DNA of 64,000 nt from Aquisalinus luteolus (GCF_009712425.2 NZ_VCJR02000007.1:1-64000), one strand, 5' to 3'; shown: positions 7,381 to 14,976, counted from the stretch's first letter. The notes: generated by a model from the sequence alone, not told the origin. A program made the numbers and translations.

Positions 7381-8130
7381 TTATGGAGTTGAATCGGGCA
7401 GCGCGCGATAGGTGGCGAGGACGTATTCAAGCCGTTCCGGTGCTTCGTGCCGGATGATATCGCTCAGCCACTGGCGGATGCGGGCGGGCTTCACCTCGTG
7501 AGGCAGCTCCGGGTATTGCGCGAACAGCGCTTCGGGTTGCTGGCCAGTCCGGGCGATCTGGGTTTGCAGGTCTTGCAGATAGTCCTTCGAGATGCGGACC
7601 TTGCCGCTCGCGATGCTGCGCAGCTTTGCCAGTTCCTTTTCGCCCTTGCTGGCAAGATCGGATAGTGCGTGACGCAGGCGTTCATACTCTGCCTCCGGCA
7701 TGGTTTTGCGGGAACCGGTGAAATATTTATAGAGCGTGATCGGCTTGCTCTCGATCTCGGGATAAAGGTCGCAGAGCGTTTCCGGTGCGATGTTCAGCCG
7801 CTCGAAATCCGTGCAAAGCTCCCGTCCTTCGGGACTGTCCATGCGTATAATGCCCCGGCGGCGCAGGTGGCGCGTATCAGTGCCCGCTCCATCGGGCAGC
7901 GAGGCATAGAGCGCAACATAGAACGCATACACATCGGCGCGTATCGTTTTGTAGTCGCCAAACAGCGAGCGCTCGACATTGCCCACGGTGAGGTTTTCGG
8001 GCCGGTTCTTCACCCCGCGCACAACGGCTTTCAGCCCAAGTCCCGTCCGTGTGATCTCCGCCTCGATATGCTCCCGCATATCATCCGTTACCGTCGTATA
8101 ATTATATCTGCTTCGAATCTTCCCAGCCAT
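7381..8130 (-). CDS. Triple-repeat helical protein of unknown function
   Basis: A 249-residue soluble protein made of three degenerate units of about 75 residues (about 3-79, 89-161 and 172-246). The first and third share the pattern 'xRxx(T/S)xxxxxxxxxxIxRTGxxxxAxxxxxPExL' and end in the same way, with YxALYASLPD and LATYRALPD. The middle unit is more diverged (LNIAPETLCDLYPEI, then YKYFTG). Each unit looks all-helical and could be a DNA-binding or adaptor module. No strong SD is seen before the ATG, so the start is not certain. No family is recognised. Confidence 0.6.
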   Translation of the reverse strand: MAGKIRSRYNYTTVTDDMREHIEAEITRTGLGLKAVVRGVKNRPENLTVGNVERSLFGDYKTIRADVYAFYVALYASLPDGAGTDTRHLRRRGIIRMDSPEGRELCTDFERLNIAPETLCDLYPEIESKPITLYKYFTGSRKTMPEAEYERLRHALSDLASKGEKELAKLRSIASGKVRISKDYLQDLQTQIARTGQQPEALFAQYPELPHEVKPARIRQWLSDIIRHEAPERLEYVLATYRALPDSTP

Positions 8131-8215
8131 TGCAGCAAAATTTTATCACGAAACTTCGCTCGCATAAAAATTCTTGTTTAATTCCCCCGGGAACGAATTC
8201 CGCCTGATCTATAAC

Positions 8216-8242
8216 GCCTCCATCGGCAAACGAAATGGAGGC
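8216..8242 (+). promoter_or_regulatory. SD-masking inverted repeat before the 8248 gene
   Basis: GCCTCCAT (8216-8223) pairs perfectly with ATGGAGGC (8235-8242) over an 11-base loop. The right arm contains the SD GGAGG, five bases before the ATG at 8248, so the folded leader would block initiation. Confidence 0.55.
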
Positions 8243-8247
8243 TCGAT

Positions 8248-8538
8248 ATGTACAAAAAGTCCGGGGACGGTGATCTCAGCGGCTTCTCTCGCACCCAGCG
8301 CTGGCTGGCAAATGCGGGGTCGGTCGTTTCGACATTCTTCATCACACCCCTTGTGTTCGGCTGGTCGATCGATTTCGTCATCGACTACGCAGAAGCTCAG
8401 TACTTCAACGGCATTGACTGGCTCGTCACCCTTGTCTGGGGTTTCATCCTGACCGTGACGATTTTCTTTCTGAGCCGTGCAGTCCTGGCCGTTCTCATCG
8501 AACTGAGCCGCATGCTTACCCACAAGCGGTTCTTTTAA
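8248..8538 (+). CDS. Small membrane protein with two TM segments
   Basis: A 96-residue protein with a charged cytosolic N-terminus (about 20 residues), a first hydrophobic segment (VVSTFFITPLVFGWSIDFVI), a short loop and a second segment (LVTLVWGFILTVTIFFLS), ending in LTHKRFF. It is translated from GGAGGC five bases upstream. It is followed by a second, 42-residue membrane protein and a strong terminator, forming a small cassette. No family is recognised; conjugation or membrane-stress roles are possible given the VirD4-like gene next door, but that is a guess. Confidence 0.7.
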   Translation: MYKKSGDGDLSGFSRTQRWLANAGSVVSTFFITPLVFGWSIDFVIDYAEAQYFNGIDWLVTLVWGFILTVTIFFLSRAVLAVLIELSRMLTHKRFF

Positions 8539-8567
8539 TCCCACAACAACCTGGAAGGAGGTCTCCA

Positions 8568-8696
8568 ATGGGTAACCTTAGACATAAACGAACGACGGTC
8601 TCAAGTCAGTTCGAAGAAGAACCAGACGGCGGAGGTTTTTGGGGCTGGCTGCTGCTCGGCGTCATTATCCTCGTCATCCTGATCGCCGCTTCGTAA
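8568..8696 (+). CDS. 42-residue single-TM microprotein
   Basis: A very short gene with an excellent ribosome site (GGAAGGAGGT, about 5 bases before ATG) encoding a hydrophilic N-terminus (GNLRHKRTTVSSQFEEEPDG) and one C-terminal membrane segment (WGWLLLGVIILVILIAAS). It follows the two-TM gene by 29 bases and precedes a strong intrinsic terminator. The quality of the SD and the clean TM helix make it a likely real microprotein. Confidence 0.65.
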   Translation: MGNLRHKRTTVSSQFEEEPDGGGFWGWLLLGVIILVILIAAS

Positions 8697-8714
8697 CTGA
8701 AAGGAGGTCCGGCT

Positions 8715-8786
8715 ATGGGCGGGAGCATTGCTCCCGCCCTTTTTTTGCGTGCAATACGGAGGATTTATGACGCACGGGCTTTTTGA
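8715..8786 (+). CDS. Possible 23-residue leader peptide overlapping the terminator
   Basis: AAGGAGGT (8701-8708) stands 6 bases before an ATG at 8715 whose frame (MGGSIAPALFLRAIRR...) runs through the whole terminator hairpin and T-run and stops at 8784-8786, 17-19 bases inside the VirD4-like gene. Such an arrangement could let ribosomes open the terminator. It could also be a chance frame behind a strong SD. Confidence 0.35.
   Translation: MGGSIAPALFLRAIRRIYDARAF
8717..8746 (+). terminator. Strong intrinsic terminator
   Basis: GGGCGGGAGC (8717-8726) and GCTCCCGCCC (8730-8739) form a perfect 10-bp stem with a 3-base loop, followed by seven T. It separates the two small membrane-protein genes from the VirD4-like operon. 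Confidence 0.85.
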
Positions 8787-10383
8787 TCCCGAAGATCAGC
8801 GCTTCGGGTCCGCCCGCTTCGCGGGGCACGATGAAATCGCTCGGGCGGGTCTGATCCGTAATGACGGCATTCCAATCGGGTTTCATGAAAACAGGGCCCT
8901 GAAATTAAGTGGGGACGCACCGCTTCTCACAGTGGCCGGTTCGGGGTCCGGTAAACTCCGTGATAATCTGGCCTATGTCGTATGCAGCGGCTCAAACACG
9001 CCGATGATGTGGCTCGATCCGCGCGGCGAACTCGCGGCGATTTCGCTATGGATGCTGTCCGCGCACGGGATCTACGGCTTTACCTGGAACCCGACCGCGA
9101 TGGCGGGCCTGCCGCAGCACTCATGTAATCCTCTGGACATCTTACGCCTCAACAGCCCGACATTCGAAGCCAATTGCAAATTCATTGCCGAGGGGCTTAT
9201 CCCGCTATCAGGATCAGGCAATGGGAAATATTTCGAACTGCGGGCGCGGGACTGGGCTGAAAACATAACAAAGGCCCGCGTTGAACAGAACGGAAGCACC
9301 AGCCTTCCCGACCTGTACCGGACGATCAACATCATCGAATCCGATCCTGAAGCCTGGGCCGCTCAGCTGGAGTTCATGCTCTCATCGCGGTTTGAATCCG
9401 TTGCGCGGTGCGCCGCCGAGATGCTGACAAAGCAGCAGGAGGCACCGAAGGAATTCGGATCGATCCTTGGCGAGATTTATGCCTACACGTCCTTCTTGAA
9501 CGATGCCGCCTTGCGGGAGTCCCTTGAAGGCGGAGATTTCTCTCTTGCCGATCTTGTCGATAACCCGCGCACCGTGCGAATTTACCTGAACGTCCCGGCA
9601 GACTACCTTTCCATGTGGTCTCCGGTCCTGCGCATTTTCTTCACCGTGGCAATGCTCTATAAGACCCGCTCGCCGCAAGCTCCGCGAATTTTACTGGGGG
9701 TTGATGAGGCCGGTCAGCTTGGTCGCTTCGAGGCGCTCAAGCGGGCATTCACCTTCGGGCGCGGCGCAGGCATTCGGACAATAGCCCTGTTCCAGGATAT
9801 TGGCCAAATCAAGGACAACTTCGGTGCCGCAGGTGTGCAGGGTTTTATCGGCTCGTCCCAGTGCCGCCAGTTCTTCGGCGTACGGGATTACGAGACGGCG
9901 CAGCTGATATCCAACATGCTTGGCAACCAGACTCTGACTTATGATGACAGGTTGCGGCAGGAACAGGCCGAACGCCAGCGCTGGGCGGCGGCGCAACATA
10001 TCATTTCAGGCGGCGATCCCCTTACCGCTGCCTATGATCTTCACCACTTTGAACAAGAAAGCCAGCATCGCACCAAGCAGCAGCGCCCCTTGCTGAGCCC
10101 GGATGAAATCCTGAGCCTGCCGGAAGATAGGCAGCTTCTTTTTGTCTCGGGCAAGAACCTGAAGCCGATCCTGGCTGAAAAGTATCCATATTTTTACCGG
10201 CGCGAGATGGCTGGGAAATACTTTCCAAACCCAAACCATCCGCCAATCGATTCAATTCTGATTCAAGGCCGCTTCCGGCGTCATCGCATACCCGTTCACA
10301 AGGGACCGGTGCCAGAAAACTATCGGCATTTCCCCCAGTACAAGGATGGTTACGGGCTATGGCTAGAGGGTTATCCACTCTAA
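8767..10383 (+). CDS. VirD4/TraG-type coupling ATPase homologue
   Basis: A 538-residue protein of the type IV coupling protein family (TraG/TraD/VirD4), which links DNA-protein substrates to a secretion channel by ATP hydrolysis. The P-loop is VAGSGSGKLRDN (residues 57-68) and the Walker B is RILLGVDEAGQLG near residue 310; the later GRGAGIRTIALFQDIGQI matches the family's motif after Walker B, and SSQCRQFFGVRDYETAQLIS the conserved region before the C-terminus. Two oddities: there is no N-terminal membrane anchor, and the residue after GSGK is L rather than the usual T/S/G. The start at 8767 is supported by ACGGAGG 5 bases upstream. It heads an operon with two small genes. No other T4SS gene is seen, so it may act on an element-borne partner outside the window. 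Confidence 0.85.
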   Translation: MTHGLFDPEDQRFGSARFAGHDEIARAGLIRNDGIPIGFHENRALKLSGDAPLLTVAGSGSGKLRDNLAYVVCSGSNTPMMWLDPRGELAAISLWMLSAHGIYGFTWNPTAMAGLPQHSCNPLDILRLNSPTFEANCKFIAEGLIPLSGSGNGKYFELRARDWAENITKARVEQNGSTSLPDLYRTINIIESDPEAWAAQLEFMLSSRFESVARCAAEMLTKQQEAPKEFGSILGEIYAYTSFLNDAALRESLEGGDFSLADLVDNPRTVRIYLNVPADYLSMWSPVLRIFFTVAMLYKTRSPQAPRILLGVDEAGQLGRFEALKRAFTFGRGAGIRTIALFQDIGQIKDNFGAAGVQGFIGSSQCRQFFGVRDYETAQLISNMLGNQTLTYDDRLRQEQAERQRWAAAQHIISGGDPLTAAYDLHHFEQESQHRTKQQRPLLSPDEILSLPEDRQLLFVSGKNLKPILAEKYPYFYRREMAGKYFPNPNHPPIDSILIQGRFRRHRIPVHKGPVPENYRHFPQYKDGYGLWLEGYPL

Positions 10384-10396
10384 CGAAAGGAACTCT

Positions 10397-10678
10397 ATGA
10401 CCAAGGATCAAGGCCAGCATAATGCAGGCGAAGCCACGAAAGATACTGATATCAACAAAAAACAACCCAAAGAGGTTCTGCATGCAGATGATCGCGGGAA
10501 AACGACATACTACAACAAGGTAGGTGTCGCTTTCGACAAAAAGGATGGTAATGGGCTAGTCGCGCGGACGGTGTTTGGTACTCTTATCATTCGATCACCA
10601 GAAGAACGCCTCGAACAGCAAAAATCCGGCAGCGGCGTGCGTGAAACTGCTGACAAAGAACGCGAGGCCGGTGAATGA
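10397..10678 (+). CDS. Hypothetical protein in the VirD4-like operon
   Basis: A 93-residue, strongly hydrophilic protein (many K, D, E, Q). A compact central part (HADDRGKTTYYNKVGVAFDK, then GLVARTVFGTLIIRSPEERL) may be a small beta domain. It starts 13 bases after the ATPase gene with AAAGGA as SD and overlaps the next gene by four bases, so the three genes are one operon. Family unknown. Confidence 0.55.
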   Translation: MTKDQGQHNAGEATKDTDINKKQPKEVLHADDRGKTTYYNKVGVAFDKKDGNGLVARTVFGTLIIRSPEERLEQQKSGSGVRETADKEREAGE

Positions 10679-10962
10679 AAAACAGCTTCACCCAAGCCTC
10701 AAGAGGTCCGAAGCCCGATATTAAAACCAAAGCCGAGCTTCTTCATCACATCGCAAACCGCAAGAGGCCCATGCCGGAGCGCACCCTGACGCCCATGGGG
10801 CCGCAAAAGCTTGTCGCTCACCGGCAAGCATACCTGAGCACTGAAAAGCGCATCGCTCAATTAAAAGAGGGGCTAAATGGCGCTCAGGGAAAGCTGGAGA
10901 AGGGTCTTGCGCATACGAGGCTTCACGGAAAGGCGAGAATGGATTTCGGGCACTCAAGATAA
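10675..10962 (+). CDS. Hypothetical basic protein in the VirD4-like operon
   Basis: A 95-residue, lysine/arginine-rich protein with a predicted helical C-terminal half (LSTEKRIAQLKEGLNGAQGK). It overlaps the upstream gene by ATGA, implying coupled translation. The basic character would fit a nucleic-acid-binding accessory factor of DNA transfer, but no domain is recognised. Confidence 0.55.
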   Translation: MKNSFTQASRGPKPDIKTKAELLHHIANRKRPMPERTLTPMGPQKLVAHRQAYLSTEKRIAQLKEGLNGAQGKLEKGLAHTRLHGKARMDFGHSR

Positions 10963-11043
10963 AGCTGGACAAATCCGGAATTATTTGTTTGTATAAGGAA
11001 TACTTTCCTATTATTGCGTCTGGATTCAGGCCTAAAGCTCGAC

Positions 11044-11077
11044 AAAGCCCCGCCAATTCCCCCGGCGGGGCTTTTTT
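11044..11077 (+). terminator. Intrinsic terminator after the VirD4-like operon
   Basis: GCCCCGCC (11047-11054) pairs with GGCGGGGC (11064-11071), extended by AAA/TTT, with a 9-base loop and six T. It ends the operon and isolates the recombinase genes. Confidence 0.85.
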
Positions 11078-11130
11078 CATGCGGTAATATCCGGCGCATT
11101 TATCTTCAAGCCAAAACGGAGAACAAGCTA

Positions 11131-11445
11131 TTGAAACCAACGCCCCCGCCATCCATTCAATTCAACTATGAAACCTACGCCCATCACCTCGCCGGACTTG
11201 ACCTGACAGAAGATCAGGGACGGCAACTTCTGGACAGCCTCTTTACCATCATGGAGCAGTTCGTCGATATGGGTTTCGGCGTCCACCCGATCCAGGTCGG
11301 ACAATTCGAAAGCGCCTGTGGAAAAGATCGTAAAATCGACTCTGACAGCCGTTTTTCAGGCCATTCCGTGCTATTATCAGATGACATGATCACTGCCTTG
11401 GATACGGCTAATGTTCAATCAGAGAATGATACGGGGGCAGAGTAA
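11131..11445 (+). CDS. Small hypothetical protein upstream of the recombinase
   Basis: A 104-residue protein probably starting at TTG 11131, with GGAG 9 bases upstream; the frame is open further upstream but that part is inside the terminator and its flank. The body has a helical segment (LDLTEDQGRQLLDSLFTIME). Its TAA overlaps the ATG of the large serine recombinase (TAATG), so translation is coupled. A role as a recombinase partner, for example a directionality factor, is possible from position alone. Confidence 0.55.
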   Translation: MKPTPPPSIQFNYETYAHHLAGLDLTEDQGRQLLDSLFTIMEQFVDMGFGVHPIQVGQFESACGKDRKIDSDSRFSGHSVLLSDDMITALDTANVQSENDTGAE

Positions 11446-13025
11446 TGCGCAAGAAATATGAAGGCTCGACAAGATCAGAAATCACCAAGGCATTGGTTTA
11501 TTGCAGGGTTTCGACGGTCAAACAAACGGTCGTGGGAACGGGGCTGCAGACACAAGAACAACGCTGCCGCGCATACTGCCGCGATAAAGGATATGAAGTC
11601 GAGGCAGTGTTTCCCGATGATGCGTCTGGCGGCGGCGACTTTATGGCCCGTCCTGGCATGGTGGCGCTTCTGTCTTTTCTCGATGCCAATCCGCACACTA
11701 ATTATGTAGTCGTGTTCGATGATCTGAAAAGATTCGCGAGGGATACGATCTTCCACTTCAATTTGCGACAAGCGCTCGCGATGCGTAAAGCAACCGTCGA
11801 GTGCTTGAATTTCCGCTTTGATGACACTCCAGAAGGTGAGTTTGTCGAGACAGTATTTGCCGCTCAAGGTCAGCTTGAGCGTAAGCAGAATGCCCGGCAA
11901 ACGCTCCAGAAGATGAAAGCGAGAACGGCGGCAGGATATTACTGCCGAAACAAAGTCTGGGGCTACCGCTACAAGAAAATTCCCGGCAACGGAAAAATGC
12001 TTGTCCCGGACGGGGCCAGAGCAACGGTCATCCGGGAAGCCATTGAAGGATTTGCGTCCGGTCGGTTTGAAACCCCCGCTGAGGTCGCCAGATTTCTGAA
12101 AGCGCAACCATGCATGCCAAGTGGAATTACGCGCCAGAGAGCTACGGACGTGCTCAGGCGATCACTTTATGCAGGGTACATCACGCTGCCCTCCTGGGGC
12201 TTTCATATGCACCCGGCAAAGCATAAACCGCTGATCAGCCTCGCCACATGGCAGAAGGTGCAGGATAAGCTGGATGGCAAGAAGAAGCGCCCGGCGCGTA
12301 GCGACATCAATGAGCTCTTTCCGCTGCGGAATTTCGTGGCCTGCGAGTGCTGCGGGCGGGCGATGACCGGCGGCCAGTCGAAAGGCCGGAACAGGAAATA
12401 CGCCTACTATGTGTGCCAAACCAAAGGCTGCGACTACCGCAATAAGTCTATCCGCACGGAAGTCGTGGAAAGTGCTTTTTCAAGCCTTATCCGGACAATT
12501 CGGCCCGCCCCTGAATTGATCAATGCAGCGAAGGATATGTTCGCTCGCATCTGGGATAACCGCGCGGCAATGGCTGAGCATCGCCAAGCCGAGATGAACG
12601 CGGCGCTAGCCGATCTGGAAGCCGAGAAGAGCAAAATGATAAAGCGGCTGGTAGCGACCAACAACGCCAGCGTTATCGCTGCTTATGAGGAGGAGATTGA
12701 GAAAATGGACCGTAAGAAAAGCGTCCTGACAGCACGGCAGTCAGCAAGACTTGAACCGCAAAATCCGTTTGATGAGAGCTTCAAAATGGCCATGAATTTC
12801 CTCTCAAACGCTTGGATTCTCTGGGAAAAAGGTGACTTCATGCAGAAGCGTTTTTTGCTCCGCCTCGTGGTGCCCGAACCTATTCGCTTCTGCAGGGAAA
12901 AAGGGTTCTTGAACCCGGATTTAGCCTTGCCTTTCAAGACTTTGCAGGCGCTCAATATTCAAAACGAAAATATGGTGCGGACGGCGGGACTTGAACCCGC
13001 ATGCTCGAAGAGCGACAGATTTTAA
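11445..13025 (+). CDS. Large serine recombinase (island integrase)
   Basis: A 526-residue large serine recombinase. The N-terminal catalytic domain begins ALVYCRVSTVKQ with nucleophile S23 and has VVVFDDLKRFARD near residue 95; a recombinase domain follows (YCRNKVWGYRY onwards, about residues 165-270), then a zinc ribbon (FVACECCGRAMTG ... YYVCQTKGCDYR, about residues 302-335), then a coiled coil (about residues 370-430). These are the parts needed for integration of phages and islands at an att site. The final codons, from about 12,974 to the stop at 13,023-13,025, are read antisense through the tRNA-Leu gene (the VRTAGLEPAC tail), which places the integration junction at or in the tRNA. It is translated together with the small gene upstream. 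Confidence 0.93.
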   Translation: MRKKYEGSTRSEITKALVYCRVSTVKQTVVGTGLQTQEQRCRAYCRDKGYEVEAVFPDDASGGGDFMARPGMVALLSFLDANPHTNYVVVFDDLKRFARDTIFHFNLRQALAMRKATVECLNFRFDDTPEGEFVETVFAAQGQLERKQNARQTLQKMKARTAAGYYCRNKVWGYRYKKIPGNGKMLVPDGARATVIREAIEGFASGRFETPAEVARFLKAQPCMPSGITRQRATDVLRRSLYAGYITLPSWGFHMHPAKHKPLISLATWQKVQDKLDGKKKRPARSDINELFPLRNFVACECCGRAMTGGQSKGRNRKYAYYVCQTKGCDYRNKSIRTEVVESAFSSLIRTIRPAPELINAAKDMFARIWDNRAAMAEHRQAEMNAALADLEAEKSKMIKRLVATNNASVIAAYEEEIEKMDRKKSVLTARQSARLEPQNPFDESFKMAMNFLSNAWILWEKGDFMQKRFLLRLVVPEPIRFCREKGFLNPDLALPFKTLQALNIQNENMVRTAGLEPACSKSDRF

Positions 13026-13058
13026 GTCTGTTGTGTATACCAATTCCACCACGTCCGC
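12973..13058 (-). tRNA. tRNA-Leu (anticodon UAA)
   Basis: The minus-strand sequence 13058..12973 folds as a class II tRNA of 86 bases: acceptor GCGGACG pairs with CGTCCGC, the anticodon stem ACAGA/TCTGT encloses the loop CTTAAAA (anticodon TAA), a variable arm follows, the T loop is GTTCAAGTC-like, and the 3' end has an encoded A-CCA. It reads leucine UUA codons (and UUG by wobble). It is the apparent attachment site of the island on its 3' side. Confidence 0.95.
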
Positions 13059-13223
13059 GTCTTGGCACCATATCAGGCCAGGTCCGTTATAGACCGGTTT
13101 TCAGCAGCGGATGCAAGACCAACTCACCGGCAGGGGCAAGCGACTGCGGCCGGGCCTTGATGCCGGTAGAGAGCAGCCCGATACTGGCTCATGTCAGCCA
13201 CATGCACACCAAGGACTGATCCG

Positions 13224-13664
13224 ATGAGCCGGCCTGAAGCGCGCCTGCGCGATGCATACCCCCTGTTCCGCCCGATCCAGACCCGCTGGATGGACAATGA
13301 CGTCTACGGTCACGTCAACAACGTCGTCTACTATTCATGGTTCGACACGGCGGTTAATGGCTGGCTGATCGAGGCTGCCGGGCTGGATATCCATGAGGGC
13401 AACGTCATCGGCCTTGTCATCGAGACACAGTGCAATTATTTCGCGCCGCTGGCCTTCCCGGACCGGATCGAGGCGGGCATCGCTACAGCCCATATCGGCC
13501 GGTCCTCCGTGCGCTACCAGATCGGCCTGTTCGCCGAGGGTGCGGACAAGCCTGCCGCGCAGGGCCATTTCGTTCATGTCTATGTCGACAGGGATGGCAG
13601 ACGGCCCGTCGCCGCCTTGCCCGAAAAGATGCGCGCCGCACTGGAGATGATACAGCGCCCATAA
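13224..13664 (+). CDS. Acyl-CoA thioesterase, 4HBT hot-dog family
   Basis: A 146-residue cytosolic hot-dog thioesterase. The RWMDNDVYGHVNNVVYYSWF stretch (residues 22-41) is the family signature, with the catalytic Asp in MDNDVYGHVNN. Such YbgC/FadM-type enzymes hydrolyse acyl-CoA thioesters. The start at 13224 has AAGGA upstream; an earlier in-frame ATG at 13191 adds an unlikely extension. It is the first clear core gene beyond the tRNA and ends at a hairpin terminator. Confidence 0.88.
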   Translation: MSRPEARLRDAYPLFRPIQTRWMDNDVYGHVNNVVYYSWFDTAVNGWLIEAAGLDIHEGNVIGLVIETQCNYFAPLAFPDRIEAGIATAHIGRSSVRYQIGLFAEGADKPAAQGHFVHVYVDRDGRRPVAALPEKMRAALEMIQRP

Positions 13665-13665
13665 A

Positions 13666-13693
13666 AAACCCTCCGCGATCAGGCGAAGGGTTT
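13666..13693 (+). terminator. Terminator after the thioesterase gene
   Basis: AAACCCT-c-CGC (13666-13676) pairs with GCG-a-AGGGTTT (13683-13693) with one mismatch; the downstream GTTTCTT is a modest T-rich tail. Confidence 0.6.
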
Positions 13694-13740
13694 GTTTCTT
13701 GAAAATGTCGATCAGCCTTGCCGCGCCGGAATTGGCTCGA

Positions 13741-14178
13741 TCAGGCCCCGTCAGGCGGCGGCAGGTCACGTGGGCTCGGGCGGTTCCCGTTGCCGCTGCT
13801 GGTCGCCTTGACGATAAGCCAGACGATCAGGGCAATGAACAGGAACGGGCTGGCGACCACCAGAATCGCGACGAATATACCGAAAAACGCGCCGAGTATG
13901 CCGATCATCGCGCCGATCAGCCCCATCAACACACCGAAGATGGTGGCGACAATAGCGACCAGTACGGCCACAATCGTGGCGAGCACACCGACAATAACGG
14001 CGATGATAGCCTCGAACGGGTTCAGGTCATGCAGCGTCTGGCCGTCAACGGTGACGATCCCGCCTCCGAAATGATGCAGGGACAGGCCGCTGACCGCGAA
14101 CAGACCAGCGACGACGAGAAGGACGATCAGCCAGGTATGGGTGCGGTTGGAGCGACGCTCCGGATTCATGTCAGTCAT
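13741..14178 (-). CDS. Hydrophobic membrane protein of unknown function
   Basis: A 145-residue inner-membrane protein. A basic N-terminus (about 14 residues) is followed by a first TM helix (THTWLIVLLVVAGLFAVSGL), a short periplasmic-type loop (GGGIVTVDGQTLHDLNPFEA) and a long hydrophobic stretch (about residues 57-122) rich in I, V, G and A that can hold two or three helices, then a proline-rich tail. Glycine-rich AIVGVLATIVAVLVAIVATI-like helices are reminiscent of small DUF-type membrane proteins, but the family is not recognised. It converges on the thioesterase. Confidence 0.65.
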   Translation of the reverse strand: MTDMNPERRSNRTHTWLIVLLVVAGLFAVSGLSLHHFGGGIVTVDGQTLHDLNPFEAIIAVIVGVLATIVAVLVAIVATIFGVLMGLIGAMIGILGAFFGIFVAILVVASPFLFIALIVWLIVKATSSGNGNRPSPRDLPPPDGA

Positions 14179-14373
14179 AATTCATGGTTCCCTTTCAGGA
14201 ACGCCCTCATGACTATCATTTATTGTTTTTCGATAAAAAGTCAAGGGCGCGAGGTAAACTGACAGCCATTATCTTTGCGTGGTCCAGCAAACCAGTGACC
14301 GCTCGTAACCGCTTCATCACCCGGCCTTGCGCCGGAGAGCCGCTACAGACCATCCTCTCTACAGGATATTGTC

Positions 14374-14976
14374 ATGACCGATCACGAAATCAAACCTGCC
14401 CTGTTGCGCCGTCCGGTTACCTGGCGCGTCGATAATGCCTGCCTCCACCGGCAGGATCGCGCGCGTGAGCCGATCACCCTGCCCTTTGACCGGATCACCA
14501 GCCTGCGCATGACGCGCACCGTGTTCCGCGGCCAGCGGCTGGAAAGGTTCGAACTCACAGGCCCGTGGGGCAGCGAAATCATCAGCGTCAATACAACTGA
14601 TGTCGTTGCAGCATCGAACGAGCAGCTTGCCGCCTTTCACCGCCTGCTGATCGATACCCTGCCCCGGATATCCGAGGTGCGCCCCGACCTGGCCGTTATC
14701 CTTGCCGAGCGAAAAGGACCGAAATGGGCGCTGTTCTCCATCGGCGTCATCGCCGTCGTGGCAGCGAGCCTGATGCTTGTCATCGCCATGCTGACGGCAC
14801 AGGACCGGCTGTGGGCCGCCGCCGTGCCGCTCGGTACGCTGTTCCTGTTTGGCCTGATGATCAGCCTGAATGTGCGGCCGTGGCAGGACCCGCCATCGGT
14901 GACGCCGGACGACCTTGCCGCCGAACTACGGCAGGGCCTGGAAAAAAAGGCGGAAGCATCGAAGACAAAGACCTAG
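14374..14976 (+). CDS. Membrane protein with PH-like N-terminal domain
   Basis: A 200-residue protein. The first 110 residues look like a bacterial PH-like domain (ITLPFDRITSLRMTRTVFRG, then RLERFELTGPWGSEIISVNT), followed by two TM helices (about residues 119-141 and 147-166) and a charged cytosolic tail rich in K/E. Function unknown. Its stop overlaps the stop of the converging small gene. Confidence 0.6.
   Translation: MTDHEIKPALLRRPVTWRVDNACLHRQDRAREPITLPFDRITSLRMTRTVFRGQRLERFELTGPWGSEIISVNTTDVVAASNEQLAAFHRLLIDTLPRISEVRPDLAVILAERKGPKWALFSIGVIAVVAASLMLVIAMLTAQDRLWAAAVPLGTLFLFGLMISLNVRPWQDPPSVTPDDLAAELRQGLEKKAEASKTKT

Larger units (their letters stand above)
1..13025. mobile_element. Genomic island inserted at the 3' end of tRNA-Leu
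   Basis: The stretch from the window start to the tRNA-Leu gene carries a large serine recombinase directly abutting the tRNA, a second small serine resolvase, a VirD4/TraG-like ATPase, a TIR protein and many short unknown genes, mostly with lower GC than the genes after 13,200. The recombinase reads into the 3' end of the tRNA, the usual position of an island junction. I found no second copy of the tRNA 3' end in the window, so the left end is probably outside. No relaxase and no full type IV secretion set are visible, so self-transfer is not supported by what is seen here. Confidence 0.8.

Noticed and set aside
7362-7384. ATAAAATT/AATTTTAT inverted repeat at the stop of the triple-repeat gene
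   Set aside because: Pure A/T arms occur by chance in this AT-rich gap and the hairpin would be weak.
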